Assembly (NCBI GenBank): GCA_018524725.1
Contig: JAEUWP010000011.1
Coordinates: forward strand, 1-33,297
DNA: 33,297 nt
Direction of reading: 5' to 3'
Origin: Podaxis mareebaensis
Lineage: Eukaryota > Basidiomycota > Agaricomycetes > Agaricales > Agaricaceae
Position numbers and translations under genes: made by a program. The notes beneath the pieces are model-generated. The model was not told the origin of the DNA and made no database searches. It saw only the letters and a program-made list of their open reading frames with translations. This document shows, piece after piece, positions 23,265 to 33,297 of this stretch (position 1 is the stretch's first letter; each line of letters opens with the position of its first letter).

Positions 23265-25873
23265 CTCCGCCAAGTTGACCACGTAGGATTAGACTTTGGG
23301 CACAGCGGGAGCGGTCGGAATGACAGTGTGTTTATTCCAAGAAACTATGTGTGGATTCTGTGGAAGGCCTATGGCCTTGGCAGTGTGGCACAGCTGTGAC
23401 AAATTGTGGCTCTTGGGCGGCTGAGCTGTGTTGGTGTGGCGAGAATGGGGGGCTATTTGTTAGTATTTGGCGTTGTAGATTCAACAGCCATTGTCTAACA
23501 CACCGCCCACAGTCTCGCCCACTACACTTGCACGAATACGCCCATTCCGCCGTTTGTGGAACAGAAACGGGAAAGCGCCATACCATTATTCAGCCAGCCA
23601 AGGTGGACTAATAAGATCCGCCCTGCAATGCCCTTCCTTCAAGTGCTGGAACTTCCGAACGCACCAGGGTCCAGAAGGCGTGAACACTAGGGACCATGTT
23701 CTGGTAGTTCTGTCCCCGCGTTTTGTCCTTCCGGCCTGGCAAAGTTGATGAACACGCATCAAGGAAGCACCCCAAGTTCCCATGGGTGGGCTCAATCTCC
23801 GTCTCTTCCTCTCCAAGTCTTCGACTTCTCGTACTTTCGAGTTTACCGAAGGGCATCTTCAAGACTAGATAAGGCTTGGCCTTTATTCCCCAATACCCCT
23901 CCTTAGCTCAAGTGCCCTTGCATCTGCTTTCTATCTAGAAACCCGAGATGATTGTGATTTCATAGTTAATGACTGATATTGATTCATGGTCATATTGGAC
24001 CCGGCAGCGCCTGCCACTGTATGGTGTCTCAATCATGCATGCGTTTATTATTACCTATTAACTGGGGATGCTTTCCACGCACTCTTGGAGAAGCCACCCC
24101 GATTCTATGTTCTACAGTATCCGACCCTTCGACTCCTTTCGAGGATGGGCGCGTCACTCGACCACCTGTGGGTAAGTTCGTGTCCCGACATTTGGGTTGT
24201 ATGTCACATGAGGCAAGTAGTGGAGACTTGGGTTCGAGATGGGCTTTTTGTTTCGTTTTCGGCATGCTTCAGGCATGCTGCATTCCCCACAAGAGGTTGG
24301 AAACCGAACATAATGCAATTGTGTCTTTCCCGTCCGAATGCGTCGAGAACAAAAAGACCGTGGCGATGCTAGTAAGTACTTGGGCTGAGGGGGTTCGTAA
24401 GTGGATTGAAACATTCGGTACCCAGCGTTGCTAAACGCTGGTAATTGTCGGTCACGTATACAGTGGCGAAGGTTTCCCTGTATTGATCAACGCGACTTTG
24501 TCTAGCTCCACCATTCGTTTTGGTCAGTCAGGGTCTTCAAAGCGAACAAGACGGAAGACAAAAAAACGATACGATATGGTTACTCAATTCAGTGTTGGTC
24601 ATATCCATTCGGAAAAAATATATCGTCACCGACTCAAGAGAGGTCCCAACTCACTCGTTAGTGTAGGAGCAAAGACGGCTAGCAACTATCAATAACAATT
24701 GTATAGCGAATGTTCATGCACTCCGCTTAGCCACACATAACCTGTGCAGCATGATTGACGCCGTTGATACCCTTGGGATTTCCAAAAATAACATTTTCTT
24801 CACAGCAAACGGTTCCAGGAATACACCCCGAACTTTGCGTAGTTTCATACGTCGTCACGTAAGACAACGACCACCCAGCCTGATGTGCTTCGAACACGCG
24901 CTGCTGTATGGCATATACAACGCCCCGAAAATGACTTCTTCGTGTCCAGCCGAACCAACAAGTCGACGCCATGCACGCATCATTGATTAAATAGTACTGT
25001 GACTCTCTCCATCATCGCCAACTCGTGGAACGTTCGGGTCTGACACACTCTTATGTGATGTGTATCCCTGTAGAATGCATCATGACAAATGAAAAGTGTA
25101 TCTGTCATCTAACCAGTTGTTCGTGGACGGAAATGAATACCGGTCGGTGGGTTTGCTCGCGCACCACGATTGTGAGAAGATCCATCAGTTGATGGGTTGG
25201 ATTGAATGGATGGTGCACATTTCGCCGAGAATGGAGGTGTTGCATCATACGGAAAAGGCACCGGGAAGGGAGGGAACAAAAGACAATAAAACAAAAGGAA
25301 AATAAATAAACTTGGACATTTGACTCATGGACACGCGCCGATGCTCCCAAGGCCGAGTCACGGAGCATGGATTTCAACGGCGGCTATAGCGAGGTCAATG
25401 CAACGAAGCAGTAGGGATCAAAGAGCCGAATTGACAGTATGCCGCGTCCGATCGTGGGATCTTGTAAGATTACGTTGGAGTTCTAGAGAGTGGAAGGACA
25501 GCTAACCTTTGATGCAACGGGCAGGAGGATGGCAGAAAGTGGAAGGTCTGGGGGAGGAAAGAGAGAGCGCGAGGCAAGGTGATAGACTTTTAGCTAAGAA
25601 TCGCGGTGGTAAATTGGATGTGGCGGTTGACTGCCGCGAGGGGATACTTCAAGCTAAGCTCGGGGGTTGCAACGAACTGGGAGGGCTGTCATACAAACAC
25701 AGTTATGAGAAGAGAAGGGCCGAAAGGGTGGATGTCCGAGGAAACAATTGTGAAGCAAACTAGGAATGGAATAAGTATGTGGCCTGCATTCCAAGTCCAT
25801 CCGTCCATCTCAACCATTTGATTGGCCACGCCTCAGCCTGTTTCATCCAACTGACTCCTTCCTCAGTTGCTCT
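23265..25873. other. Gene-poor intergenic region
   Basis: About 2.6 kb between the divergent RS-protein and F-box genes. The longest frame, 23979-24434 (+, 151 codons), is Cys-rich but matches nothing I recognise and lacks promoter or splice support. A small hairpin CCAGCGTT-GCTA-AACGCTGG lies at about 24422-24441. Frames near 24.7-25.8 kb are also unrecognised. No mobile element or RNA gene was seen. Confidence 0.5.
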
Positions 25874-25885
25874 TATATATATAAA
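25874..25885 (+). promoter_or_regulatory. TATA box of the F-box gene
   Basis: TATATATATAAA lies about 50 nt upstream of the F-box ATG at 25936. A C/T-rich leader (CCCTCCCCCTCCCCC) sits between them, as is common in highly transcribed fungal genes. Confidence 0.6.
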
Positions 25886-25935
25886 TCCACAGCCTGCTTC
25901 GGTCCCATGTCCCTCCCCCTCCCCCTTCACTCCTC

Positions 25936-27221
25936 ATGTCCCTTGCTAGCGCCCTACCACTCGAGCTCGTGAACACCATCCTCGAGGCTGATTATCTCAC
26001 CACCAACGGTGAACCCGACCGTCATCTCTTACGGTCATGCAGTCTCGTCTGCCGTGTATGGTCCAGACCAGCGCAGCGTCTTCTCTTCACCAACGTCGTC
26101 CTCGCCTCTGAGCATGACTTCCGTTCATTCCGTGATGCCCTCCACCAACCGTCGTTGGCGAACGCGGTCCGCACACTTCGTGTCATTCTTGACCACAACC
26201 ATCCCCATGGGCTTCGTCAATACCACCTAGCCGCGGCAGTCGAACTCTGTCCCAGACTCAACAGCATCAGTCTTTCGGTCTTCGGCAATGACGATAGTGA
26301 CTCGGGGAACGATGAACACCGCGACGAGAACAGCACAGGCAACGACCTCATCATTGAGGGATTGGACAGCTCCCGGTTCGGCTTCGGCGCTCCGAAGCTC
26401 CGGCGTCCCGAGCTGAGCCTCTCCCTCGCCGAAGCGCTGAACAAGTCCCCGATCACCTCTTTCCACCTCAGCAACTGGTCCACAAATACACTCCCCCTTC
26501 ATTCTCTCCTCCCGTCTCTACCCTTAGTCAAGTTCTTATCAATTGCAGGCGCTCCTCCTTATGTCCCTGCAACCATCCTCTCGAACCCTGGATGTGTCCC
26601 AGTTTTGACCCACCTCCGCATCAACTTCCAGCAATCCCCTTCGGTCGATTTCCTCCGATGGCTCCTTGGCAAATCCAAAAATACATTAATGGCGCTCGAT
26701 CTTGAACGCTCATCCGACTCGGACGCGTCGATTGGGTTGTTGGACCATCTCACAGCGACTCATGGGTCCTTGCTCCAATCGTTAATTTTGCCTACTTGTG
26801 CAACCCCATCGGAGCTCAAGCACTTCCAAAGGTGTACCAATCTACGCTCTATCGCATTTCGTACACCTCATGTGTCCTCGGCGGTGTTTAAGCATTTCCT
26901 TAGCGAGGCGCAGCCGACCCCTGTAGAGGAAATGTATCTCTGCGTGGACAGGAATACGGTGCTCTCGCCTGTGATCGAGTTGGTGAGGAGCAAGGAAACG
27001 CTAAAGTCACTTGCGGTGTGTCTTTGGGAGGAGGATGTGAGAAAGAAGTTAAGGCTTTGGGGCTCGTTGAAGATGGCATGTGCCGTTCGTGGCGTTGAGC
27101 TGAAAGTTGTCGAAAGGTTAAGTGAATATAAGGCTTTGATTGTACGTCTCCTATCTCTTTCATGATCAAGCTTTTCGCTCACGGTTACCGCCGATAGAAA
27201 TCCAACTTTGAGAGGGTTTGA
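25936..27221 (+). CDS. F-box protein (409 aa)
   Basis: F-box proteins are substrate adaptors of SCF ubiquitin ligases and bind Skp1 through the F-box. The N terminus carries a degenerate F-box at about residues 6-50: LPLELVNTIL, then CSLVCRVWSRPAQRLLFTNV. The remainder has Leu-rich stretches such as LRTLRVIL and LNSISLSVF, spaced as in the weak leucine-rich repeats of basidiomycete F-box families. I propose a first exon 25936-27141 and a second 27198-27221. The 56-nt intron runs from GTACGT to CGATAG and gives the C-terminal residues KSNFERV. If unspliced, the frame ends at 27165 with VRLLSLS. Both versions are 409 aa. The substrate is unknown; this is one of the lineage-expanded F-box genes typical of Agaricomycetes. 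Confidence 0.85.
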
Positions 27222-28383
27222 GATCCTCTCCTCCATTGCGGCCCCTGTTCTCCTGCATTCATCGATATCGCCTCGTTTTCTTAACGTCACCGCCACAACT
27301 CTCATCACATATCAACCCAGCTCCATTGCATTGTGTATCTATCCCCATAGACATCAGCTCCCTGCTTCCTCCGCCATTTAAATTCACATCCGCATTAATT
27401 TTTATATTGCAATTCATTTCGTAGTATATATTACCCTTATCTTCGCTCTTCGCATGTAATTTGTTTTGTACATACTGTACTAATTATTACACATCATACC
27501 TAGATCCAATACATACGGTTGCTAACCGTTAAACGCGTTTTTTATCCGGCGACGCAAGTGGCGCATCATTCCTCTTCTCCCAACCACTCAATATCAACTC
27601 GACTCTGCCCCCAAAAATTTCCAATCTTAATCCTCCGACAACGTACTCGGTACCGCTCCGACTCTCATGCTTCAGGTACAAAGACATAACATGGGAATGA
27701 CAATAGACGATGGCACCAGATGACACCCTGTGCAAGCACAGCTCCGTTAGACAGTTCTCCGATCGGATGTTTGACGCGCCGGTTACCAGCAGTTACCGCC
27801 TCAATCTGCGGTTAAAACAGGTTAAAACGCTAAATCACAGTGAAACGCGCCCCTGAGTCGGCCAGTCCAACACCGCCATCCCTATGACGTTCCTGCCGTC
27901 TGTGCATTGTTTGACCCCTGAGTCCAATACAAAAATAGGTTGTTTACTCAACTTGGAAATAGTAATGTACAGCAATGGCCAGGCCTTCTCGTCCGATGGG
28001 AGATCTTTCCAGGCAGCGAACTTGATTAGTAGTCGACTTTCGTGCCTAAGATAAATATGTATATGATGTTACGGATTGATGCAATTGCGTTAAAAGGGTT
28101 AGGTGGCCGAGGGCAGGACTTTTGGGGCTAACTCAACCCAACATTGGTTATCGTAAATCTCGTTGAAAAGAAAAAGGGACTAATTCGGGCTATCGAGAAC
28201 GTCTAGCACAAGATAATGGACATACTTGGTCCATACATGTCGGACAAAATGTGACGTCGACTAAGGTTTGATCATAGGCATCAGGCGTCAGGAATGTAGC
28301 TCATTCTTCGAAGAACCCATGGATCTATACGGGCACTCCACCTGTCAGCAAGCTGCTCGGGGCAAAACTTGGCAAAAGTTGTC
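27222..28383. other. Intergenic region between the F-box gene and the tRNA genes
   Basis: The first 200 bases are T/C-rich, probably the F-box 3' UTR. No further gene is recognised. An oligo-T run on the - strand (AAAA at about 28373-28376 on +) just past the tRNA 3' end is a plausible Pol III terminator. Confidence 0.5.
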
Positions 28384-28481
28384 TCTCTGTCGGGGAGTCG
28401 AACCCCGCTTTCGCGCGGCCAAAGTCGATGGCTTATAGTGGTCATGACAGGCGCGTGTACTAACCGATATACTAACAGAGA
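28384..28481 (-). tRNA. tRNA-Asp (anticodon GTC) with a 27-nt intron
   Basis: On the - strand the gene starts TCTCTGTTAGTATATCGG and ends CGACAGAGA. The acceptor stem TCTCTGT/ACAGAGA pairs over all 7 bp, and the T arm is CGGGG-TTCGACT-CCCCG. The anticodon stem is CGCGC/GCGCG with loop CTGTCAC, placing GTC at positions 34-36. The gene is interrupted after position 37 by a 27-nt intron (28418-28444), the usual site for eukaryotic tRNA introns. The mature length is 71 nt before CCA addition. A short oligo-T run lies downstream. A second copy lies at 29140-29245. Confidence 0.95.
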
Positions 28482-29139
28482 CGGTACTTATGGCAAAAGC
28501 GTGAGAGAGAGAGCGATCAGATGGTGCTGAGCGCGTGGGCAATTTGACCACGAACCGGAAAAACTGGTCCTGGCGCCAGACTTGAGTGCGATAGGTCAGG
28601 TACCTAACGACAATAGAATCCTTGCCGTTCGGAGAAGATGGCCCTTCAAAGAAGCTACTCTGGACTAGTACCTAGTGCTTTCCAAACCGTAGAGTTGCGG
28701 AGGTTGTCAAAATACCTAACCACTTTTCGCTCACCATGCCCCTGAATTCTCTGCCGAGCCTGATCGACCAAGTCAACAGCGAGAATACAATGTCATTGAA
28801 CCTCTGTATGACAGCGGCATATAATCACGGGAGCAGCCTATGCACCGAAACCAGGAGTACAAAACCGAAAACCTGGCCACGGCAATCACTCAAAGCGAGG
28901 TGAGGGGGCGTACTACCAGACTGCTTGGGAGGTGGCTGATATTGATATTTTCTCCCTTTTCCTGTTTCATTGTAAGACTGAAGTGTGATTTTGATATGTA
29001 GTGAGAAGGCAACGGGATCATATAAAATAGGATATAGGATAGGTGTCAACTGCGGGAGAAAAAATAATTCATCCAAAGTATTGGAGGCCTAAGAGCCGTA
29101 TTTTACCAAGAGAAAAACAAAGGAAATGCGGATTCGGAC
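28482..29139. other. Spacer between the two tRNA-Asp genes
   Basis: About 660 bp with no gene recognised. It does not share visible sequence with the flanks of either tRNA copy, so the pair is not an obvious recent tandem duplication of a longer unit. Confidence 0.45.
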
Positions 29140-29245
29140 TCTCTGTCGGGGAGTCGAACCCCGCTTTCGCGCGGCCATCGTTATTATGTTCGTACAGTTC
29201 TTACGAAATGACAGGCGCGTGTACTAACCGATATACTAACAGAGA
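29140..29245 (-). tRNA. tRNA-Asp (anticodon GTC) with a 35-nt intron
   Basis: The two exon halves are identical base for base to the tRNA-Asp gene at 28384-28481, giving the same 71-nt mature tRNA. The intron after position 37 is 35 nt long and unrelated to the 27-nt intron of the other copy, except for the shared last bases (TGGC) and the T at its start. An A5 run at 29113-29117 on + would be the Pol III terminator on the - strand. The flanking sequences of the two copies are not visibly similar. Confidence 0.95.
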
Positions 29246-30424
29246 AGATATCCTCTGTTGGCGCGAAAAAAATTAGAGAGGGGGGAGGGAACAAGGCCTG
29301 TGCTTCCTAGCACACCTGTTACGTATAGTCATTAGATATACGACCAAATCGCGCGTGGACATAGTATCAGGACGAAAGGCCCGTACATTGATCCGCAGAA
29401 CCCTGAAGGTAGCGGAGTGAGTGGCATTTAATGATCTACCAGTTTCACCTACCGTGCTTTCTTCCCCCTGTTCTATTAAAGGTGCTCTGGGCTCAACAGG
29501 AAGGGTCGAGAATATGTAGGTGGTCCTTGATCTAACATTAACTCGAACATGGGGGCAAAGCCTGCATTTCTTCGTCGGAAAGATTGGGAGGCTTGATGGA
29601 TCGGCAGAGGTGCTTCGATGGGAGTGCTTCCACCTGTCCTTTTAGGCTATGCGTGGAATCCTTTACCAAAACTTCAGCTTCAGGCAGGTCAAACGGGTCA
29701 CCACCGTTGAGATCGTCGATCGGTTTCGTGCACTGCCTTTCCGAGGCTCGGCGCCTGCGCCAATGAATGGAGAACGAACCAAGACGTTAATCACAACAAA
29801 GTCTAAAATGCCAGGGATGGCACCTCCCACGATTACTGTCGTGTTATATTGATTGCTGTGTACACGCAGCACGTTTATTTTTGCAACACCCACCGACCAC
29901 TGTTCAACTTCTAGTGATGATCAACGGTTGTTCGAGGTCGGGCCAATATTACTTACAAGACTTAGGCTTTTGTTCTTCCTCATCCTCCCTCTCCGTGTAA
30001 ACCTGCGTCCGCAACACAGAGCCACGTTACCATAGACGATGGAAGCCGCTTGGTTGATAGCGGAATGAGGGTGTTGCAAGAGGGCCTTAGAGAGAAAACT
30101 TTGATACCTGGGTATATCACAACACGACGTTCATGTGTACCCTAGCTTCAGCTTCCTATGATTTACTTATGCCCTGGTTTGCCTTTTCCCAAGCCTTGGT
30201 TCCAGTTCTACGAGGCGACTCAACTTGTGAGGTCTTCCACATTACTCCCCTGAGTTGATGATGTTGAGAACCAGGGCTCAGACCCCCCCTGGCGCCATGC
30301 ACTTATGTTATCGTGTCCTCGGAAAGTTTTGAATGCGAGCCACGGCGTTGAATGTCAATCCTTCATATTTGGAACGAACATAACCACGACAAACAACGCG
30401 CGCTTGAACATCAAGGAGTGCTTC
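29246..30424. other. Intergenic region downstream of COG8
   Basis: Short overlapping frames at 29584-29893 on both strands are not recognised. No RNA gene or repeat was seen. The part nearest 30424 is the COG8 3' UTR on the - strand. Confidence 0.5.
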
Positions 30425-32611
30425 CTAATCGTCTCCTTCATCACTTTCATCTTCCTCTTCGCCTTCCTCCTCCTCCCCCTCCTCCTCCTCACTTTCTTCC
30501 CCGCCCAGATCCTTAACAAGTCTCTCAAATTCCTCCCTCTTCACCGCCCAACCCTCACGCGCACTCTTACTAAGCCCGTCCAGCTTAACACCATATACCC
30601 CCTCAACCAAAGCCCTCCTCACAAACATCGCAAATACGTCAAAGAACACATGTCCAACAGCAACAATCACCTTCACTTCCCTCCCCCTAACTTTGGCTTT
30701 CTCCTCATCTCCAATTGTCAGTGATGTTCCCGCGAGATGGAGATAATCCATCAACCCAACAGAGCCACGCGTGAGGACGATATCATCCAACATTCCAAGG
30801 AGCTCATAAACACCTTCCGTTTGCTTCGCCGCGTCAGTAGCGTTGTTAGTAGAAGCACCGTCGCCGTTGACAGTGCTAGGATACCGAGGAACAACAAGTC
30901 GTAGACCGTTCAATACGCCCAATACCGCGTTCGTCAGTTCTGCAAGTGGCGGATAAGATGCGAGGATTTGGGGTGGTATATGTGGTGGACCACTGCTACC
31001 AGATGTTTGCTTCGACGGAAGGGGGAGTGGAGGAGAAGTAGCCAGCGAGGGTAGTACAAGCCATTTCGACGGCAATTCGGCAGGTCCTGCAACTACTCTA
31101 CTCGAAGATGCTGAAGTGGCTCGAGTAGCATTTTTAGTTGTCGTTCCACGAGCCTTTTCGACCCTTCCTGTCCAGTTTTCTGTCGCGGTTTCGAAATCGC
31201 GTTTCACGATTGACAAGATTGCAGAAGAGAAGATCCCACCGCCGGCCGTGAGGACACAATTGAAGTCGAGACCGAGACGTGCGAATGCAGTTGAACAGTA
31301 GTTGAGCTGTGTGAGGAGGGAGGGGAGGTGGGAGAGTGTGAGAAGTGGGAGGGAGGGCTTCAAGATGGCGAAGAGGTGGGTGGAAAGGGCACGTGTAGAG
31401 TATGTTCTAAGGAAGGTGTGTAGGCGGGAGAGAAGAACTTCATCATGATCGTCAGTGCGTGTTTCGGGATGTGTCGAGGAGCGTTCGAGGAAGATGGTAG
31501 CGTATTGGGTTATAATGTCGTAGACACCTTCTCGCCATGAATCGATGTATTTCTTGAGATATCTAGCGAGATCTTCCCTGTCGCGTTCATCAAGTTCTTT
31601 GGTTTTCCCTCTTGACTTCCCCTTCGTTCGAGATTTACTTGCACTGCTTCCTTCTTGGACCTCGTTGTCCGTCTCACTGGTAGTGACTTGTTTGACCAAT
31701 CGCTGGATATCGCGTCCGCTTGCCTCGAAAATCGTCTTTAGACATGACTCCCTGCCAACGAGGAATGCCAGTGCTAGCTGCTCCTCACTTGAAGGCTCCG
31801 GGTACCTGCTTCTCGTGGAAACATCCGTAGGAGACGATGGTGGGTGTTTGAAGTTGGGGAGGGAGCCAAAAAGCGAAGCGAAAGAGTCCGACCCGAACGC
31901 GTCCATCTTCCGGAGGAAATTAACGACCCTCCACAATGCGGGCAGCTTCCTGTTAGGCTCATATAGTGTTGAAAGTAGCGACAAATGCATCTGCGTTATT
32001 GAGTGTTGTACCTCCGAGAGTACGGAAGTCAATATGGCGGGAGGTGGGGGTTTGTCCTTGTGCTTGCCATCAGCTTTATGAGCCAACGCGGCAACATGAG
32101 ATGCGAGAGATAAAGCCTCTCCAAAGTATCCATTCCGCACACAGGTATTGATAAGTACGGGTATATCGAGTAGATCCCTAATCTTCTCGTGTTGCTCCAG
32201 CACGACACGTGCCTTGTTGCGTTCCTGTAGAACGGCATCGGTTCGACTCTTCCATGCATTCGTACTTTCCTCGAGGGAGGGGAGGCTCGCATTTAAGAGA
32301 TTATCGAGGGAGGAGGATAGTGACTCAATTGACGACGCGAGAGCGGTCGTGGTTTTGTGGAGGGAGATGAAAGTCGGGTAGGAGGTATGGGTGAAAGATG
32401 TGAGACTCGACGTCAGATGGTGAGACTGGGTCTGCAGTGAAATTGGCTCCTGGACCAATTCTGTGAGAGGAAGGGTGACGAGGTGGGATAGGTAACCCTT
32501 TGAGCTAGGGATGGTAAGAAGATCGGATGCTGGGGAGTGCTCAGCAAGGATGTCGACAAGAGGCGACACGTCCGCGAGAGGAGACGCGATTATTGGCGGG
32601 GGTTCGTCCAT
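30425..32611 (-). CDS. COG8: Conserved oligomeric Golgi complex subunit 8 (COG8, Dor1 family), intronless, 728 aa
   Basis: COG8 belongs to lobe B of the COG tethering complex, which captures vesicles for retrograde transport within the Golgi and keeps glycosylation enzymes in place. The Dor1-like domain is recognisable in the N-terminal half: GYLSHLVTLPLTELVQEP, then a long helical region (SIESLSSSLDNLLNASLPSL), HEKIRDLLDIPVLINTCVRN and YFGEALSLASHVAAL. Further on, LARYLKKYIDSWREGVYDII and LSHLPSLLTQLNYCSTAFARL also fit COG8. Low-complexity inserts (GTTTKNATRATSASSSR) and a strongly acidic C-terminal tail of about 25 Glu/Asp residues make it longer than the usual length of about 600. I start at ATG 32611 (MDEPPPIIASPLADV); the frame is open further upstream but without an in-frame ATG. 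The single exon is notable beside intron-rich neighbours. Confidence 0.93.
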   Translation of the reverse strand: MDEPPPIIASPLADVSPLVDILAEHSPASDLLTIPSSKGYLSHLVTLPLTELVQEPISLQTQSHHLTSSLTSFTHTSYPTFISLHKTTTALASSIESLSSSLDNLLNASLPSLEESTNAWKSRTDAVLQERNKARVVLEQHEKIRDLLDIPVLINTCVRNGYFGEALSLASHVAALAHKADGKHKDKPPPPAILTSVLSEVQHSITQMHLSLLSTLYEPNRKLPALWRVVNFLRKMDAFGSDSFASLFGSLPNFKHPPSSPTDVSTRSRYPEPSSEEQLALAFLVGRESCLKTIFEASGRDIQRLVKQVTTSETDNEVQEGSSASKSRTKGKSRGKTKELDERDREDLARYLKKYIDSWREGVYDIITQYATIFLERSSTHPETRTDDHDEVLLSRLHTFLRTYSTRALSTHLFAILKPSLPLLTLSHLPSLLTQLNYCSTAFARLGLDFNCVLTAGGGIFSSAILSIVKRDFETATENWTGRVEKARGTTTKNATRATSASSSRVVAGPAELPSKWLVLPSLATSPPLPLPSKQTSGSSGPPHIPPQILASYPPLAELTNAVLGVLNGLRLVVPRYPSTVNGDGASTNNATDAAKQTEGVYELLGMLDDIVLTRGSVGLMDYLHLAGTSLTIGDEEKAKVRGREVKVIVAVGHVFFDVFAMFVRRALVEGVYGVKLDGLSKSAREGWAVKREEFERLVKDLGGEESEEEEGEEEEGEEEDESDEGDD

Positions 32612-32808
32612 TTCTGTGCCGGGCACCGCAGGGTGTTGGCTCAACTCATCTTGACTTAGTCTCCAGCCCTGTACTTGCCGCAGGCACAACAGTGCTTATG
32701 TAAGTCGGTAAGTGTTGGAACGCGCGTTATATATCTGGAGTCTGTAGTGCGGCCCACTCGCCGAGTTATTGAGATATCGAGAGTGGGCAATAACTCGTAA
32801 CGCCAAAC
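32612..32808. promoter_or_regulatory. Upstream region of COG8
   Basis: About 200 bp upstream of the COG8 ATG, possibly shared with the divergent small ORF at 32809. A TATATA word (GTTATATATCTGG) occurs near 32726-32738. It is about 75 nt from the + strand ATG and about 120 nt from the COG8 ATG, so it better suits the small ORF. Confidence 0.35.
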
Positions 32809-33081
32809 ATGTCGCAGCTGCCTGCCCAACTTCCATTGTCTCCGTTTTACCCGCACTTCCAGAGTGCTTACCAAATCCGCTCGAGCCTTGAAAGTGAGAT
32901 CCAATCTAAAATCGCCGAAAGTTCAAGGGAGGAGCATGATATTCCTAATTGCCCCCTAATCTGTTCCCGCGTTCTCGGCTATCTTTTGCTGCAGCTGCTT
33001 ACACTTCGGCAGATGTACCTTGACCATTGTATTCGGCCACATTTGTATATATCACAACAACCTACGTTTATCTGTCACTAA
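32809..33081 (+). CDS. Possible small hypothetical protein (90 aa)
   Basis: The frame starts MSQLPAQLPLSPFYPHF and runs 90 codons. The first 40 residues look natural (SAYQIRSSLESEIQSKIAE), followed by a hydrophobic stretch VLGYLLLQLL that could be a membrane helix. A TATA-like element lies about 75 nt upstream of the ATG. The last 30 codons may instead be intronic, with the gene continuing beyond the window. I recognise no family, and it may be a chance ORF. Confidence 0.3.
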   Translation: MSQLPAQLPLSPFYPHFQSAYQIRSSLESEIQSKIAESSREEHDIPNCPLICSRVLGYLLLQLLTLRQMYLDHCIRPHLYISQQPTFICH

Positions 33082-33297
33082 ATTGTTGAAAAATTGGTGT
33101 GATGTTTCAGCCATGGCTGCTCAAAAGTGGGCCCAATGAGCATTATAGTGCAATATATTGCAATTATATTACCTTATGTTGCCTTATATTCTACTAGCAG
33201 GTGACCCGTGCATTCGCACAGTGGCTCAACCTTTATGTGCACAGCACTCATTCACTTGTAATAGCTAGGTAGTGTATCAAGGCTGAATATTATGCTA
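33082..33297. other. AT-rich, repeat-like right edge
   Basis: This holds repeated TTATAT/CCTTAT words (33165-33190) and the string CTACTAGCAGGTGACCCGTGC at 33191-33211. An imperfect palindrome GTGC-ATTC-GCAC lies at 33208-33219. The layout resembles the end of a dispersed element, but the window stops before a second end could be seen. Confidence 0.3.

Noticed and set aside
23979..24434. 151-codon Cys-rich + frame in the RS-F-box gap
   Set aside because: No signal peptide, domain, promoter or codon pattern supports it; the overlapping frames are similarly open, as expected by chance.
25511..25527. 17-base word (TGATGCAACGGGCAGGA) also found in the importin gene near 16031
   Set aside because: The match ends immediately on both sides and lies in unrelated contexts; a chance or trivial match is more likely than a repeat.
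30305..30724. 139-codon + frame with Leu/Phe-rich runs
   Set aside because: It is the antisense of the acidic Glu/Asp tail of COG8, which generates Leu/Phe codons.

Overview
The window is nuclear DNA of a filamentous basidiomycete, most likely a mushroom-forming Agaricomycete. The evidence is a class I hydrophobin gene, genes split by many introns of about 50-60 nt with GT(A/G)NG donors and CTNA-type branch points, CT-rich leaders, and spliced tRNA-Asp genes. All gene models were joined by hand from splice signals, reading-frame phase and protein-family recognition; no search was run.

Layout. (1) 1-3.1 kb is a hydrophobin locus. It holds the last codons of one hydrophobin gene entering from the left (+), a complete three-exon class I hydrophobin (-, 739-1183), and a third copy that is broken. 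The two halves of the broken copy lie about 1.1 kb apart in opposite orientation, and both end at the same point of intron 2, as expected from an inversion. The downstream flank of the left-edge gene is also present as an inverted copy near 2.68-3.01 kb. (2) 3.1-5.2 kb has no convincing gene. (3) 5.2-7.66 kb (+) is a TBC-domain Rab GTPase-activating protein. (4) 9.55-11.2 kb (-) is enolase in seven exons. (5) 11.6-14.0 kb (-) is the circularly permuted nucleolar GTPase NOG2 in eight exons. (6) 14.2-18.3 kb (-) is an importin-beta family receptor of the Kap114/importin-9 type in about 18 exons. (7) 18.3-21.6 kb is mostly empty. (8) 21.6-23.3 kb (-) is an arginine/serine-rich protein, probably linked to RNA processing. 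(9) 23.3-25.9 kb is empty. (10) 25.9-27.2 kb (+) is an F-box protein. (11) 28.4 and 29.2 kb (-) are two tRNA-Asp(GTC) genes with identical mature sequence but unrelated introns. (12) 30.4-32.6 kb (-) is COG8/Dor1, a Golgi tethering-complex subunit. The right edge holds a small uncertain ORF and AT-rich, repeat-like sequence.

The housekeeping genes (enolase, NOG2, importin-9, COG8, TBC) are ordinary neighbours with no sign of forming one pathway. The hydrophobin locus is the dynamic part: a small multicopy family of cell-surface proteins with duplication, inversion and gene decay visible at nucleotide level. I found no novel enzyme system, CRISPR array or intact transposon.
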